Part shown: piece by piece, positions 1 to 8,547 of the stretch
Position numbering within the stretch: position 1 is the stretch's first letter
Layout of the letters: every line of letters starts with the position of its first letter
Assembly (NCBI GenBank): GCA_035274425.1
Contig: DATEOC010000004.1
Span: forward strand, 1-64,000
DNA: 64,000 bases
Source of the DNA: JADMIH01 sp035274425
Lineage (GTDB): Bacteria > Chloroflexota > Chloroflexia > QHBQ01 > JADMIH01
Direction of reading: 5' to 3'
Program-made: the position numbers and the translations under genes
The notes under the pieces: model-generated
Database searches by the model: none
What the model saw: the letters and a program-made list of their open reading frames with translations, nothing else
Told to the model about the DNA's origin: nothing

Positions 1-8
1 TACAAACA

Positions 9-1553
9 ATGACCCAACCCCCCGACCGCGATTACGCCACTGAGCTAGACATGGGCGACCAGGAGCGCCAGCGCCTCGCCAAGCTTCAGGAACTGCGCGC
101 CGCAGGCATAGACCCCTACCCCCCACGCTCCCACCGCACCCATACCGCAGCCGAGGCCATAGCCACCTTCGAGCAGTGGGAGGCGGAGCAGACGACGGAC
201 GACACATCCCAATCCGAAATCCGAAATCCGAAATCCGAAATCGCCGGACGCTTACGCCTGCGCCGCACGGGGGGCAAAGTCACCTTCGCCCACATAGAGG
301 ACGAGTCGGGCCGCATCCAGCTTTACTTCCGCATCAACGACCTTCAAGACCCTCCCTGGGACTACGAGGCCGTCAACCACTACCTCGACCTGGGCGACTT
401 CATCCAGGCTGAGGGCTACATGTTCCGCACCCGCACCGGCGAAGCCACCCTCCACGTCCAGCGTTACCACCTCATCTCCAAGTCCCTCCATCCCCTCCCC
501 GAAAAGTATCACGGCCTCTCAGACACCGAGACCCGCTACCGCAGGCGCTATCTCGACCTCATCGCCAACGAAGAGGTGCGCGACACCTTCCGCACCCGCG
601 CACGCTTCATCACCTACATCCGTCGCTTCCTCGACGAGCGCGGCTTCCTCGAAGTCGAGACCCCCGTCCTCCAACCCATCTACGGAGGCGCAGCAGCCCG
701 CCCCTTCACTACCCACCACAACGCCCTCGACCAGACCCTCTACCTCCGCATCGCTGACGAGCTATACCTCAAGCGTCTCATCGTCGGCGGCTTCGAGCGC
801 GTCTACGAAATCGGCCACGACTTCCGCAACGAGGGGATAGACATAACCCACAACCCCGAATTCACCATGCTCGAGCTATACCAGGCATACGCCGACTACA
901 ACACCATGATGTCCCACCTCGAACCGATGGTATCAGGCATCGTCCACGAGCTAAAGGGCGGCTACACCCTCGAATACAACGGACAGACCCTCGACTTCAC
1001 CCCACCCTGGCCACGCGTGGACTGGCGCGCCACCCTCAAGGAGCAGTCAGGCATAGACATAGCCGACTATCCTGACCGCGACTCCCTCCTCCGGGTCGCC
1101 CGCGAGAAGGGTGTGGACGTAGAGACCAACGCCAGCCGAGTCAAAATCCTCGATGAGCTACAGGGCCACTTCATAGAGCCTCTCCTGGTCCAGCCCTCCT
1201 TCCTGGTCGACTACCCCGTTGAGGTCTCCCCACTCGCCAAGCGCAAGCCGGGCGACCCCGCAGTCGTAGAGCGCTTCGAGGCATTCGTCACCACATTCGA
1301 GATAGCCAACGCCTTCAGCGAGCTGAACGACCCCCTCGACCAGTACGAGCGCTTCCGCGAGCAAGCCGAAGCCGGGCGCGAGGGTGACGAAGAGGCCCAC
1401 CAGATGGACCTCGACTACGTAACCGCCCTCATGGTCGGTATGCCCCCCACAGGCGGCATGGGCGTAGGCATAGACCGCCTCGCCATGATCCTCACCGATA
1501 ACTACTCCATCCGAGATGTGATACTCTTCCCCCAGATGCGCAAGTTAGACTGA
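9..1553 (+). CDS. lysS: Lysyl-tRNA synthetase, class II
   Basis: Charges tRNA-Lys with lysine in the cytoplasm. The 514-residue length fits the class II enzyme. After a short N-terminal helix comes an OB-fold (GRLRLRRTGGKVTFAHIED, about 80-180), then the catalytic core with motif 2 (FRNEGIDITHNPEFTMLE) and motif 3 near the C-terminus (GGMGVGIDRLAMIL). Residues 67-79 (SEIRNPKSEI) are encoded by a seven-base tandem array (206-242), placed just before the OB-fold. Normal LysS proteins have no such segment there, so this is probably a tolerated surface insertion. The ATG at 9 is taken as the start; only eight bases upstream are visible, so its promoter is outside the window. Confidence 0.95.
   Translation: MTQPPDRDYATELDMGDQERQRLAKLQELRAAGIDPYPPRSHRTHTAAEAIATFEQWEAEQTTDDTSQSEIRNPKSEIAGRLRLRRTGGKVTFAHIEDESGRIQLYFRINDLQDPPWDYEAVNHYLDLGDFIQAEGYMFRTRTGEATLHVQRYHLISKSLHPLPEKYHGLSDTETRYRRRYLDLIANEEVRDTFRTRARFITYIRRFLDERGFLEVETPVLQPIYGGAAARPFTTHHNALDQTLYLRIADELYLKRLIVGGFERVYEIGHDFRNEGIDITHNPEFTMLELYQAYADYNTMMSHLEPMVSGIVHELKGGYTLEYNGQTLDFTPPWPRVDWRATLKEQSGIDIADYPDRDSLLRVAREKGVDVETNASRVKILDELQGHFIEPLLVQPSFLVDYPVEVSPLAKRKPGDPAVVERFEAFVTTFEIANAFSELNDPLDQYERFREQAEAGREGDEEAHQMDLDYVTALMVGMPPTGGMGVGIDRLAMILTDNYSIRDVILFPQMRKLD
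206..242 (+). repeat. Heptamer array ATCCGAA inside lysS
   Basis: Four to five tandem copies of a seven-base unit lie in frame within lysS and are translated as a piece of the NPKSEIR heptapeptide. The same unit recurs in ispF (15819-15851) and in a glycosyltransferase gene (43605-43638). Confidence 0.9.
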
Positions 1554-1615
1554 TCTTAATCCACATTAATCAACCCTTAACGCAAACATCCCTGACTTGA
1601 TGATAAAATAAACCC

Positions 1616-4270
1616 ATGCACGAAGGCGCAACCCTCAACCCTGCTTACGTAACCAACCCTGAAGAGTCAGCCAAACTCACCTCAGCATCAGGCACAGTCG
1701 AACCCACTGTAACATCACAATCCGCCACATCCACCTCGGACCGATGGCGCTACGCTGGAGGCAGGCGAGATTTGCGCCTGGACGCGATACGCGGCCTCGC
1801 TGTGCTGGTCATGATAGTTGACCACCTCGGCGGGCAGCAGTCCTGGCTATACCTCCTCACAGGTCACGACCGCTTCTTCATATCTGCCGCCGAGCCTTTC
1901 ATTTTCGTGTCGGGCCTCGTCATGGGCCTCGTCTATTCACGCTTCATCACCGAACGGGGGACATTCGCAGGCGTCAAAAAGGCCCTGAAGCGCGCCGCCG
2001 TGCTATATGCCCTCACCATCGGGGTCAGCATTACTTCTTCTCTCCTCTCCTTGCAGTTTAACCTCCCCTGGGCGCCTCACTGGTCACAAGGTGGCCTGGG
2101 CGACTTCATCCTGAGCATCATAACCTTCCAGCGGGCATACTACCTGACCGACGTTCTCCTCCTCTACACGCTGCTCGTGCTGGTGGCCGCACCCATCCTC
2201 GCACTATTGGCTCGCGGTTACAGGTACGGCTGGCTCGTCCTTACCGCTTCATGGGGCCTATGGGCCGCGTGGCAACTATCACCTCAGCCCTTCGATTTCC
2301 CCTGGCAGATCATCGATAACGGCATCTTCCACTTCTCCTCCTGGCAGGTGCTCTTCTACTCTGCCCTCGTAATTGGCTATTACCAGCCTGCATTACAACG
2401 TATCGGCGGCGGGCTGTGGGCCAAAGCCTTTCGAGGCCGCACATCGCGCCGGGCTTTCCTGTCTATACTCCTCGCCTCTACAGGTCTGATGATCGCCGGC
2501 TCTATCGCGGCCTACCTCTGGATACAAAACACACCAGGCAGCGTAGACGACCTTGCGGCGGCTCGATTCTTCGAAAAAGCAAGCTTGCGAGCTGGCAGGC
2601 TGGTGGTCTTTGCTCCATTCGTCATCTTCGCCTTTACCCTGCTGACCGTAATGTGGCGTCCAATCAAGCGCGCGCTTGGCTGGCTGCTCTTGCCGCTAGG
2701 GAGGCACGCCCTCGCCGCCTTTATCCTCCATCTCTTTCTCGTCACCATCTTCGCAAAGGTACTCCCACGCGTCGCCTCCCTATTCGGCGCAACCTGGAAC
2801 CCGGACGACCCTGCCTTCGCTACCCTGGTCCAGTTATTGGGCATCGCCCTCATTTGGCTCGCGGTTCAATTGCTCCCCCGCATTTGGGCGCGTGCCACAG
2901 CGGCTGCGCAGGCTCTTACCTCGTACCATCCGGCCCTGAAAATCAGCCTCTCTGCAACACGCGCGCCCCTCACATTGCGTGCGGGCAGCATCACCCTGGT
3001 CGCGGCTCTCTTCATCATCTCCGCCATAATTGTGCTCGCGCTCACCCAGAGCGACGCGGTTGCTCAAACACTACAGGCCCTGGACAAGAAGGGGAAACAT
3101 ACTATCGTCGTTATGTCTACCACTACCGCTCGCGTCCCCGTGCTCCCCACGACCACAGCTCCACAAAAAGTGATGGCTACTGTAACCTCCATAGCAACCA
3201 ACCCTCCCACCATAACCGAGCCAACCGCCACAATCCCTGTCGTTTCCCAGGGTTATTCTCCCACACCCTCGTCTCCCACGCTGGAGGCACCCACTCCCAC
3301 GCCAACTATCGCAAATGCTGCCCCCGTACAGGAAAGCCCCACCGTACTTCCCACCCCCACAAAGAGTGCGACAAGCACGATTGCCGTGCGCAAAAGCCCA
3401 ACCCCGCGCTCTACCCCCACCAACACGCCAAGCGTAGAAATCGGAATGGCGACGATAGTACCCAGTCCAATACCTACTACTTACATCTCCCCTGGCGTTG
3501 AAGACCACAAGTTCAACAGCGCTACCCTGGGACGTGAGATGCCCTACCTCATATATTTGCCGCCCGACTATTACACCGCACCCGACAGGCGCTATCCCGT
3601 GCTATTCATGCTTCATGGCATCGGTGCATGGTACGGCGAGTGGGCGCAGCTTGGCCTCCTGTCACGCGCCGATGAAGCCATTCGTACAGGCCAGATAGAG
3701 CCCTTCATAATAGTGCTTCCCCAGGGCGACCAGAGCTACTGGATGGACCACGCAAACAAGGGGCCTCGGTGGGGGACCTATCTGGTACAGGATGTGGTGG
3801 GCCATATTGACTCAACGTTCCGCACTATGGCCGACCGCGACCACCGCGCGGTAGGTGGCCTCTCAATGGGCGCTCATGCAGCCCTTCAGCTCTCCATCAA
3901 CTATCCCGATATCTTCGGCATCGCGGGTGCGCACAGCCCTTCCCTGTACCCAAGAGAGAGACTCCCTTCCTTCTTTGGAGACGACGCCTATTATAAAGCG
4001 CACGACCCCGTGCAAACGTATGCGACCTCCCCTGAAATCGCCCGTACCCTCAAGATATGGATCGACCTCGGAGAGAATGACCCCTGGCTCGCTCCCATCA
4101 CCAGCTTCCACGGGCAATTGCAGAGCGACGGCATCCCGCACGAATGGAATGTCTACGCAGGTGAGCACGAGGTCCAATACTGGGCAGTCCACGTGGTAGA
4201 CTACCTCAATTTCTACAACCAGGCCTTTCTCAAGGCAGCATCCTCAGCCCCAGGCGCAAACGCCCGGTGA
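1616..4270 (+). CDS. OpgC-like membrane acyltransferase fused to extracellular esterase
   Basis: An 884-residue two-domain protein. Residues about 45-430 are polytopic and begin with DLRLDAIRGLAVLVMIVDH, typical of OpgC/acyltransferase-3-like membrane acyltransferases that modify exported glycans. A further membrane segment lies near 460-485, followed by a Thr/Pro/Ser-rich linker of roughly 120 residues. The C-terminal 270 residues are an esterase-D-type alpha/beta hydrolase, with VLFMLHGIG for the oxyanion region, nucleophile S750 in GLSMGAHAAL and a probable catalytic His in AGEHEVQYW. The linker places the esterase outside the cell. One chain may therefore both add and remove acyl groups; this is inference. 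The start is ATG 1616 with an AT-rich -10-like sequence just before it and no clear Shine-Dalgarno. Confidence 0.8.
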   Translation: MHEGATLNPAYVTNPEESAKLTSASGTVEPTVTSQSATSTSDRWRYAGGRRDLRLDAIRGLAVLVMIVDHLGGQQSWLYLLTGHDRFFISAAEPFIFVSGLVMGLVYSRFITERGTFAGVKKALKRAAVLYALTIGVSITSSLLSLQFNLPWAPHWSQGGLGDFILSIITFQRAYYLTDVLLLYTLLVLVAAPILALLARGYRYGWLVLTASWGLWAAWQLSPQPFDFPWQIIDNGIFHFSSWQVLFYSALVIGYYQPALQRIGGGLWAKAFRGRTSRRAFLSILLASTGLMIAGSIAAYLWIQNTPGSVDDLAAARFFEKASLRAGRLVVFAPFVIFAFTLLTVMWRPIKRALGWLLLPLGRHALAAFILHLFLVTIFAKVLPRVASLFGATWNPDDPAFATLVQLLGIALIWLAVQLLPRIWARATAAAQALTSYHPALKISLSATRAPLTLRAGSITLVAALFIISAIIVLALTQSDAVAQTLQALDKKGKHTIVVMSTTTARVPVLPTTTAPQKVMATVTSIATNPPTITEPTATIPVVSQGYSPTPSSPTLEAPTPTPTIANAAPVQESPTVLPTPTKSATSTIAVRKSPTPRSTPTNTPSVEIGMATIVPSPIPTTYISPGVEDHKFNSATLGREMPYLIYLPPDYYTAPDRRYPVLFMLHGIGAWYGEWAQLGLLSRADEAIRTGQIEPFIIVLPQGDQSYWMDHANKGPRWGTYLVQDVVGHIDSTFRTMADRDHRAVGGLSMGAHAALQLSINYPDIFGIAGAHSPSLYPRERLPSFFGDDAYYKAHDPVQTYATSPEIARTLKIWIDLGENDPWLAPITSFHGQLQSDGIPHEWNVYAGEHEVQYWAVHVVDYLNFYNQAFLKAASSAPGANAR

Positions 4271-4320
4271 AGCTAAGCGACGCCGCAAAGTAGCCCGCCC
4301 ACCGCGCAAATAGCCCCCTA

Positions 4321-4950
4321 ATGCAACCAGCCGAGCACTCCTACAACCTCGCTACCCACTTCGACCCCACCACCCTGCGCGACATCCCCGACGACCCCGC
4401 CGCGATGGAGAGTGCCATCCGCTACCTCGAAGAGCGTCTCCCCATCCTTGATACGCTCTCCATCGCCCAGCAAATCACCACTCTCAGCCGCCTCGGTTCC
4501 TATTGCCGCACACTCGGAAGGCTCGATGAAGCCCAAACCTACCTCGAAAAAGCAGTTGCCATCTCCCAACGGGAAAATTACCACACAACCACCCTCGTAA
4601 ACCGCATCCGTCTCGCCCACGTCTATCAGTGGCAGCGCCGCTTCGACATCGCCGACCACATCTTCCAGGACTGCATCGCCTTCTGCCGGACCGACCTCCA
4701 ATCCTACCTCGACTTCGCCTACCAGCACTACGGCAAGTCCCTCTTCGACCAGGCCCGCTACGCCGAAGCCGTCTCCCTCTTCCAGGCAGCCCTAGACCTC
4801 CGCCTGCAAAAAGGCGACACGGAGCTTATAGAGTCCACTCAACTGGCGCTAAGAGCAGCAGAAGAAAGGCATCAAGCTGATTCCTCAGCTCTAACCTCAG
4901 CCTCATACCCCCGCAATCTCGGTATCCAACAGCGCACGGCGTCGCGGTAA
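4321..4950 (+). CDS. Tetratricopeptide-repeat protein
   Basis: A 209-residue soluble protein with TPR-like helical pairs (LGSYCRTLGRLDEAQTYLEK, YGKSLFDQARYAEAVSLFQ). TPRs are protein-interaction scaffolds; the partner is unknown. The start is ATG 4321, 50 bases after the acyltransferase-esterase stop, so the two may be cotranscribed. Its 3' end overlaps the convergent methyltransferase gene by 79 bases. The overlapping tail (about 26 residues) has no TPR character and may be tolerated read-through into the opposite gene. Confidence 0.7.
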   Translation: MQPAEHSYNLATHFDPTTLRDIPDDPAAMESAIRYLEERLPILDTLSIAQQITTLSRLGSYCRTLGRLDEAQTYLEKAVAISQRENYHTTTLVNRIRLAHVYQWQRRFDIADHIFQDCIAFCRTDLQSYLDFAYQHYGKSLFDQARYAEAVSLFQAALDLRLQKGDTELIESTQLALRAAEERHQADSSALTSASYPRNLGIQQRTASR

Positions 4951-5450
4951 CGTACAAACTCTACCCCAAAGCGCCGCTCAAGGTCCATCTCCTCCCAGGG
5001 ACGCACAAAGTAATTCCACCCCACCGCCCCGGTAAGCGCATACAGCGTAACAAGTGGCGACCCAAGAAACAACCCCACAGCTACACCCTGCGCAAAGCTC
5101 CCCATCGCCATAGGGTTGCGAACGTACCTGTAAGGTCCTGCCACAACCAATTTACGCGCACTGTCGGCAGGCAATGGCGTCCCCTCCCCTTTGACCACCA
5201 TGAACGCAGCGCTCGTATACGCCAATATCCACCCAAGCATAAAAAGCGTCACGCCGGCGACCTGCCAGAACAGCGAGCCGAAGCGGTATCCGGCAAGGCC
5301 GAGGCTCCCTTCGAGGTAATAGATAGCCGCAGGCAAGAGGAAGAGGAATATAGCCCACAGCGTCAGGGACTGGACCAGCGTCTTAGCGATGTTCCAACCC
5401 ACGCTTGCAGGACGCGCCACGCGGCCACGCACGTTACTGAATAACTTCAC
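4872..5450 (-). CDS. Isoprenylcysteine-methyltransferase-like membrane protein
   Basis: An integral membrane protein of about 192 residues with four to five hydrophobic segments and the ICMT/PEMT family signature: GPYRYVRNPMAMG followed by EEMDLERRFGVEFVRYRDAV and a final WIPR. The family uses S-adenosylmethionine to methylate prenylcysteines or phospholipids. In bacteria the real substrate is usually unknown. A GTG start at 5450 (VKLFSNV) overlaps the upstream gene by 17 bases and avoids a Cys-rich extension that an ATG at 5492 would add, so GTG is preferred. It is probably cotranscribed with the membrane protein upstream. Confidence 0.75.
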   Translation of the reverse strand: MKLFSNVRGRVARPASVGWNIAKTLVQSLTLWAIFLFLLPAAIYYLEGSLGLAGYRFGSLFWQVAGVTLFMLGWILAYTSAAFMVVKGEGTPLPADSARKLVVAGPYRYVRNPMAMGSFAQGVAVGLFLGSPLVTLYALTGAVGWNYFVRPWEEMDLERRFGVEFVRYRDAVRCWIPRLRGYEAEVRAEESA

Positions 5451-5850
5451 CTGAGACCCCAGGGCGCAACAGCCACACAAGCACCGGCACAATTACAAGA
5501 GAAGGGAACATAAACACCGCGCCAAGCCACGCGCCACCACTCAGCATCGGCAACACCAACGCGTACAACGCAGCATAAACCGCCGCCCCCGCGTTAACAC
5601 ACAACGCACTCCACGCCCACCGCCTGCGCCGTGCTATACCAAACGCCGCCAGAAGCGATCCGCCCGCATATATCACCACATCACCCACGATGAAAGCAAA
5701 TAGCGTAGACTCAGGAGCGCCTGGCGCGAGAAAAGGTACGCGCGCTGCTGGAAAGAAGAGCAGCACCAGCCACCATACAAGCACACCCGCCCCTTGCACA
5801 ACCAGGAATAGCACCGCCAGCCCCCGGAGTCCAATACGCCCCTCTCTCAT
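5434..5850 (-). CDS. Small integral membrane protein, unknown function
   Basis: About 138 residues with four predicted membrane segments (LAVLFLVVQGAGVLVWWLVL, LFAFIVGDVVIYAGGSLLAA, and two more near 85-130) separated by an Arg-rich loop (ARRRRWAW). No family is recognised with confidence. ATG 5850 is chosen because GGAGTAGGAG stands 8 bases before it; a GTG at 5859 would overlap that Shine-Dalgarno. It precedes and overlaps the ICMT-like gene, which suggests coupled translation. Confidence 0.6.
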   Translation of the reverse strand: MREGRIGLRGLAVLFLVVQGAGVLVWWLVLLFFPAARVPFLAPGAPESTLFAFIVGDVVIYAGGSLLAAFGIARRRRWAWSALCVNAGAAVYAALYALVLPMLSGGAWLGAVFMFPSLVIVPVLVWLLRPGVSGEVIQ

Positions 5851-5868
5851 CTTATCCACTCCTACTCC

Positions 5869-5896
5869 GTAGGGGCATGGCGCGCCATGCCCCTAC
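5869..5896. repeat. Perfect 28-bp palindrome of the GTAGGGGC family
   Basis: Half-site GTAGGGGCATGGCG is followed directly by its reverse complement. Near-identical palindromes sit inside both 0.6-kb repeat copies (10054-10080, 21202-21230), and a longer variant lies at 46536-46620. Here it lies upstream of a minus-strand gene start. Confidence 0.85.
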
Positions 5897-5947
5897 TGGG
5901 AAAGTTCGGGTTCATGAGAAAATCTCTAGTAGCTGCTAATTAGCGCC

Positions 5948-6006
5948 TCTATCGTCTATCGTCTATCGTCTATCGTCTATCGTCTATCGTCCGTCGTCCG
6001 TCGTCC
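5948..6006. repeat. Heptamer array TCTATCG/TCCGTCG
   Basis: About six TCTATCG units run into two or three TCCGTCG units. On the minus strand it forms the end of the LLM oxidoreductase gene: the GACGACG part is read as DDGRR and the first CGATAGA units supply the stop. Confidence 0.9.
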
Positions 6007-7013
6007 CCCCTCAACCCAGGCATAACCTCCCCCGCGAACGCCCGCAACGTATCGAGATACACCACATTGGTGAGATACACGATAATATACTCCACCCCCG
6101 CATCTATCAACTTCTGAAACGCTCCAACTGCCTCTTGCGGCGTGCCGATAAAGCCCTGCGGGTAGCCCCTGAAGTTGTTATCGCGGAACTCCTCAAGGCT
6201 CACCTCTCTCCCAAGCAGCCTCCCAACGTCCCTCCTCGGCTTGGCGGTCACCTCTTCCGCCGTCTGCCCAGGCAGCACCAGGTGCGTAAATACCTCCGCT
6301 GACTTGATGATGCTGTCGTAGTCCCGCCCCAGCTCCTCGCAGTGCTGCTTCACAACCCCGAACTTGTGCCGGTAAACCTCCGGGTCTATCCCCCCGATGT
6401 TGCACGCATCCCCGTACTTCGCCACCAGCCTGAGCGTCACCTTCTCCCCTCCCCCGCCTATCCATATCGGAGGGTGAGGCTTCTGCACCCCTTTCGGCTC
6501 GTTGATGGCCCCGCGCACCTGGTAATACTTCCCCTCGAAGGTGGCGTATGGCTCAGTCCACATCGCATGTATGATTTGCAGCGCCTCTCCCAGCATCCTC
6601 AATCGCTCCGGCCCGTCCGGAAAGTCATACCCATACGCCCTGTACTCGTGATCATACCACCCCGCCCCGATCCCGAAGTCGAGCCTCCCGTGACTCATCA
6701 CGTCCACCGTAGAGGCCATCTTCGCCAGCAGCGCCGGGTTGCGATAGCTATTGCACGTCACCATCTGCCCGATGCGCACCCTGGAAGTCTCCCGCGCCAG
6801 CGCAGCCGTCGCCATCCAGCACTCGAAGGTCGTCTCCACCTCCGGCGCGGGCACCGTGTGGAAGTGGTCGTACAGCCATATCGAGTCGTACCCCAGCCTC
6901 TCCGCCTCCACCCCCACCCGCACCATCGCCTCGAACTGCTCCTCCGGCCCCTCTATATCCTCCAAATCAAAGTGCCACCCCTGCGGCACCAACACGCCAA
7001 ACTTCACTGACAT
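5970..7013 (-). CDS. LLM-class (F420-type) flavin-dependent oxidoreductase
   Basis: A bacterial-luciferase-like TIM barrel of 347 residues. It begins MSVKFGVLVPQGWHFDLE, contains GYDSIWLYDHF, the LDFGIGAGWYDHEYRAYGYDF stretch and HPPIWIGGGGEKVTLRLVAKY, all typical of F420-dependent LLM oxidoreductases. The substrate cannot be inferred. ATG 7013 is chosen because a purine-rich AGGGGGA lies just upstream and homology begins there; a longer in-frame start at 7127 would cross a MITE-like repeat. The last dozen residues (GDDGRRTIDDRR) are encoded by seven-base arrays and are unlikely to belong to the ancestral protein. Confidence 0.85.
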   Translation of the reverse strand: MSVKFGVLVPQGWHFDLEDIEGPEEQFEAMVRVGVEAERLGYDSIWLYDHFHTVPAPEVETTFECWMATAALARETSRVRIGQMVTCNSYRNPALLAKMASTVDVMSHGRLDFGIGAGWYDHEYRAYGYDFPDGPERLRMLGEALQIIHAMWTEPYATFEGKYYQVRGAINEPKGVQKPHPPIWIGGGGEKVTLRLVAKYGDACNIGGIDPEVYRHKFGVVKQHCEELGRDYDSIIKSAEVFTHLVLPGQTAEEVTAKPRRDVGRLLGREVSLEEFRDNNFRGYPQGFIGTPQEAVGAFQKLIDAGVEYIIVYLTNVVYLDTLRAFAGEVMPGLRGDDGRRTIDDRR

Positions 7014-7381
7014 AGCATCATTCCCCCTATCGCGCAGTTTCCAGATTCCAATAACTATAACACCCGACGCAATAGGTATCAGCGCAGGTGCAACGTCGCG
7101 AGTTAGCTGTAAATATTTGCCTGTCATCCTGAACGAAGTAAAGGATCACTCTCCAACTGTTACTGTTTACATACACACTTCTTGCCTCAAGCTGATCTTT
7201 CACTTCGTTCAGGATGACACGTAAACATTAGCAGAAACATTCCGACTTTGTATCAGCCCTGCGCCCTGTGCTCGCCTGAGAGCGTTATGCACGTAGCCCG
7301 TAACAATGATAGAAACATATGCTGATTGCTGCCTCTATGCTAATCCGGCTGGCGCCTGCGAACACCTTTTGCATCTGTCAT
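7014..7381. other. Intergenic stretch with MITE-like element
   Basis: Between the divergent-side start of the LLM gene and the 3' end of the pentapeptide gene. Apart from the 98-bp family A element (7122-7219) I see no gene or clear promoter. Confidence 0.6.
7122..7219. repeat. MITE-like palindromic element, family A copy 1
   Basis: 98 bp with terminal inverted repeats of about 26 bp (TGTCATCCTGAACGAAGT ... and its reverse complement). A second copy of the same length is at 52745-52842, with different sequence between the ends. No coding capacity. Confidence 0.85.
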
Positions 7382-8347
7382 CTACTCGTGCTTCGATCCG
7401 TCAGGCATGGTGGCTTTACGGAGTGATTTCGCCTCATCCAACTGCTCGCCTGTGACTATTGAGTCCTGCAAGTTTGCCCCTTCCAGATGTGTCCCAGTTA
7501 GGTTCGCCATCCTTAGGTCTGCCCCTTCCAGGTGTGCCTCAAACAGGCTTGCCTCTCTAAGATTTGCCCTATTCAGATTTGCACCACGCAAGTATGCCCG
7601 ACCTAGACTGGCACCACTCAGGTCTGCGTCACTCAGGTCTGCACTACTCAGGTATGCCCCACTCATATAGGAGCCACTCAGAGTTGCCCCTGTCAGATTT
7701 GCACTACTCAGGTATGCCCCACTCATATAGACACTACGTAGGTTTGCCCCACTCAGAGTTGCCCCTATCAGTTTTGCGTCACTCAGATTTGCCCCAGCCA
7801 ATCTGACTACAGAAGCTTCCTTGTTAATTAGGCCCGCTTCATAAAGAAACTGTATAACGCTTCCTTTTCGCTCCCCATCACGTACCAAAGCGTTCAGTAA
7901 GGTAAGAGTCCGTGCCCTTGCCACGTAACGAACGGGGCTATCGATTTCTGAAGTCGCAAGGTTATGTTCAATCAATAACACGGACATACGGTCAAGATAT
8001 TCCCGCAAGATGCTATCACGAATGCGCTCATCTGCGATCTTCTGATCATTCTCGGCACGCTCCTTTGCAATTTCACGGTCTGCCTTGCGCTCTGTGCTAC
8101 TGAACAGCAAGCCGCCTACACCCAGCGCCGCCGGAATGATAAGCAGGCCCAGCCAGTCCCATACCGTCTTCATAGGTCGATAGTCAACATCAACAGGCTT
8201 AGGCGTCTCTTGACTGTTAAAGCCAATCCAGGGATAAGGTAGCCAATAGCCGAGGATAATGAAACCCACAGCCACAGCCAATATGACACCAATTCGGAGC
8301 CTGGTAGAACGCCACCAGGGTTTTTGATTGGGGGGATACTTAGCCAT
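7382..8347 (-). CDS. Membrane-anchored pentapeptide-repeat protein
   Basis: About 321 residues. The N-terminus has two hydrophobic segments (IGVILAVAVGFIILGYWL and LGLLIIPAALGVGGLLF), then a charged coiled-coil-like stretch (ERKADREIAKERAENDQK), then roughly 25 A(D/N)LXX pentapeptides from about residue 185 (LAGANLSDAKLIGATLSGANL). Pentapeptides form a right-handed beta-helix. In some proteins this mimics DNA; here the membrane anchor makes a structural or signalling role more likely. ATG 8347 follows GAGGTG at good spacing and is preferred to a TTG at 8362. Confidence 0.8.
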   Translation of the reverse strand: MAKYPPNQKPWWRSTRLRIGVILAVAVGFIILGYWLPYPWIGFNSQETPKPVDVDYRPMKTVWDWLGLLIIPAALGVGGLLFSSTERKADREIAKERAENDQKIADERIRDSILREYLDRMSVLLIEHNLATSEIDSPVRYVARARTLTLLNALVRDGERKGSVIQFLYEAGLINKEASVVRLAGANLSDAKLIGATLSGANLRSVYMSGAYLSSANLTGATLSGSYMSGAYLSSADLSDADLSGASLGRAYLRGANLNRANLREASLFEAHLEGADLRMANLTGTHLEGANLQDSIVTGEQLDEAKSLRKATMPDGSKHE

Positions 8348-8458
8348 ACCCACACCTCGCAACTGCCAGCTATATCTGCTTACCTGCTAAACTGTATACA
8401 AAAACGTAGTGCCTCTAGAGGAGAGACTGGAACTCTGGCATAACGAAGCACATCTCTC

Positions 8459-8543
8459 CCTGTCATTCCGAACGGAGTGAGGAATCTCCGAGCTTGCCAG
8501 GTAGATAGAGACCTATATCCCTCTCTCCGTTCGGAATGACAGG
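8459..8543. repeat. MITE-like palindromic element, family B copy 1
   Basis: 85 bp with 19-bp perfect inverted ends (CCTGTCATTCCGAACGGAG). Lies 4 bp past the end of the VapC-like pseudogene. A second copy is at 49321-49398. Confidence 0.85.
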
Positions 8544-8547
8544 TAAA

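Noticed and set aside
2416..3501. 361-codon open frame inside the acyltransferase-esterase gene
   Set aside because: It is a +1 shadow of a GC-rich gene with well-supported domains in the other frame; its own translation is low-complexity His/Arg/Pro.
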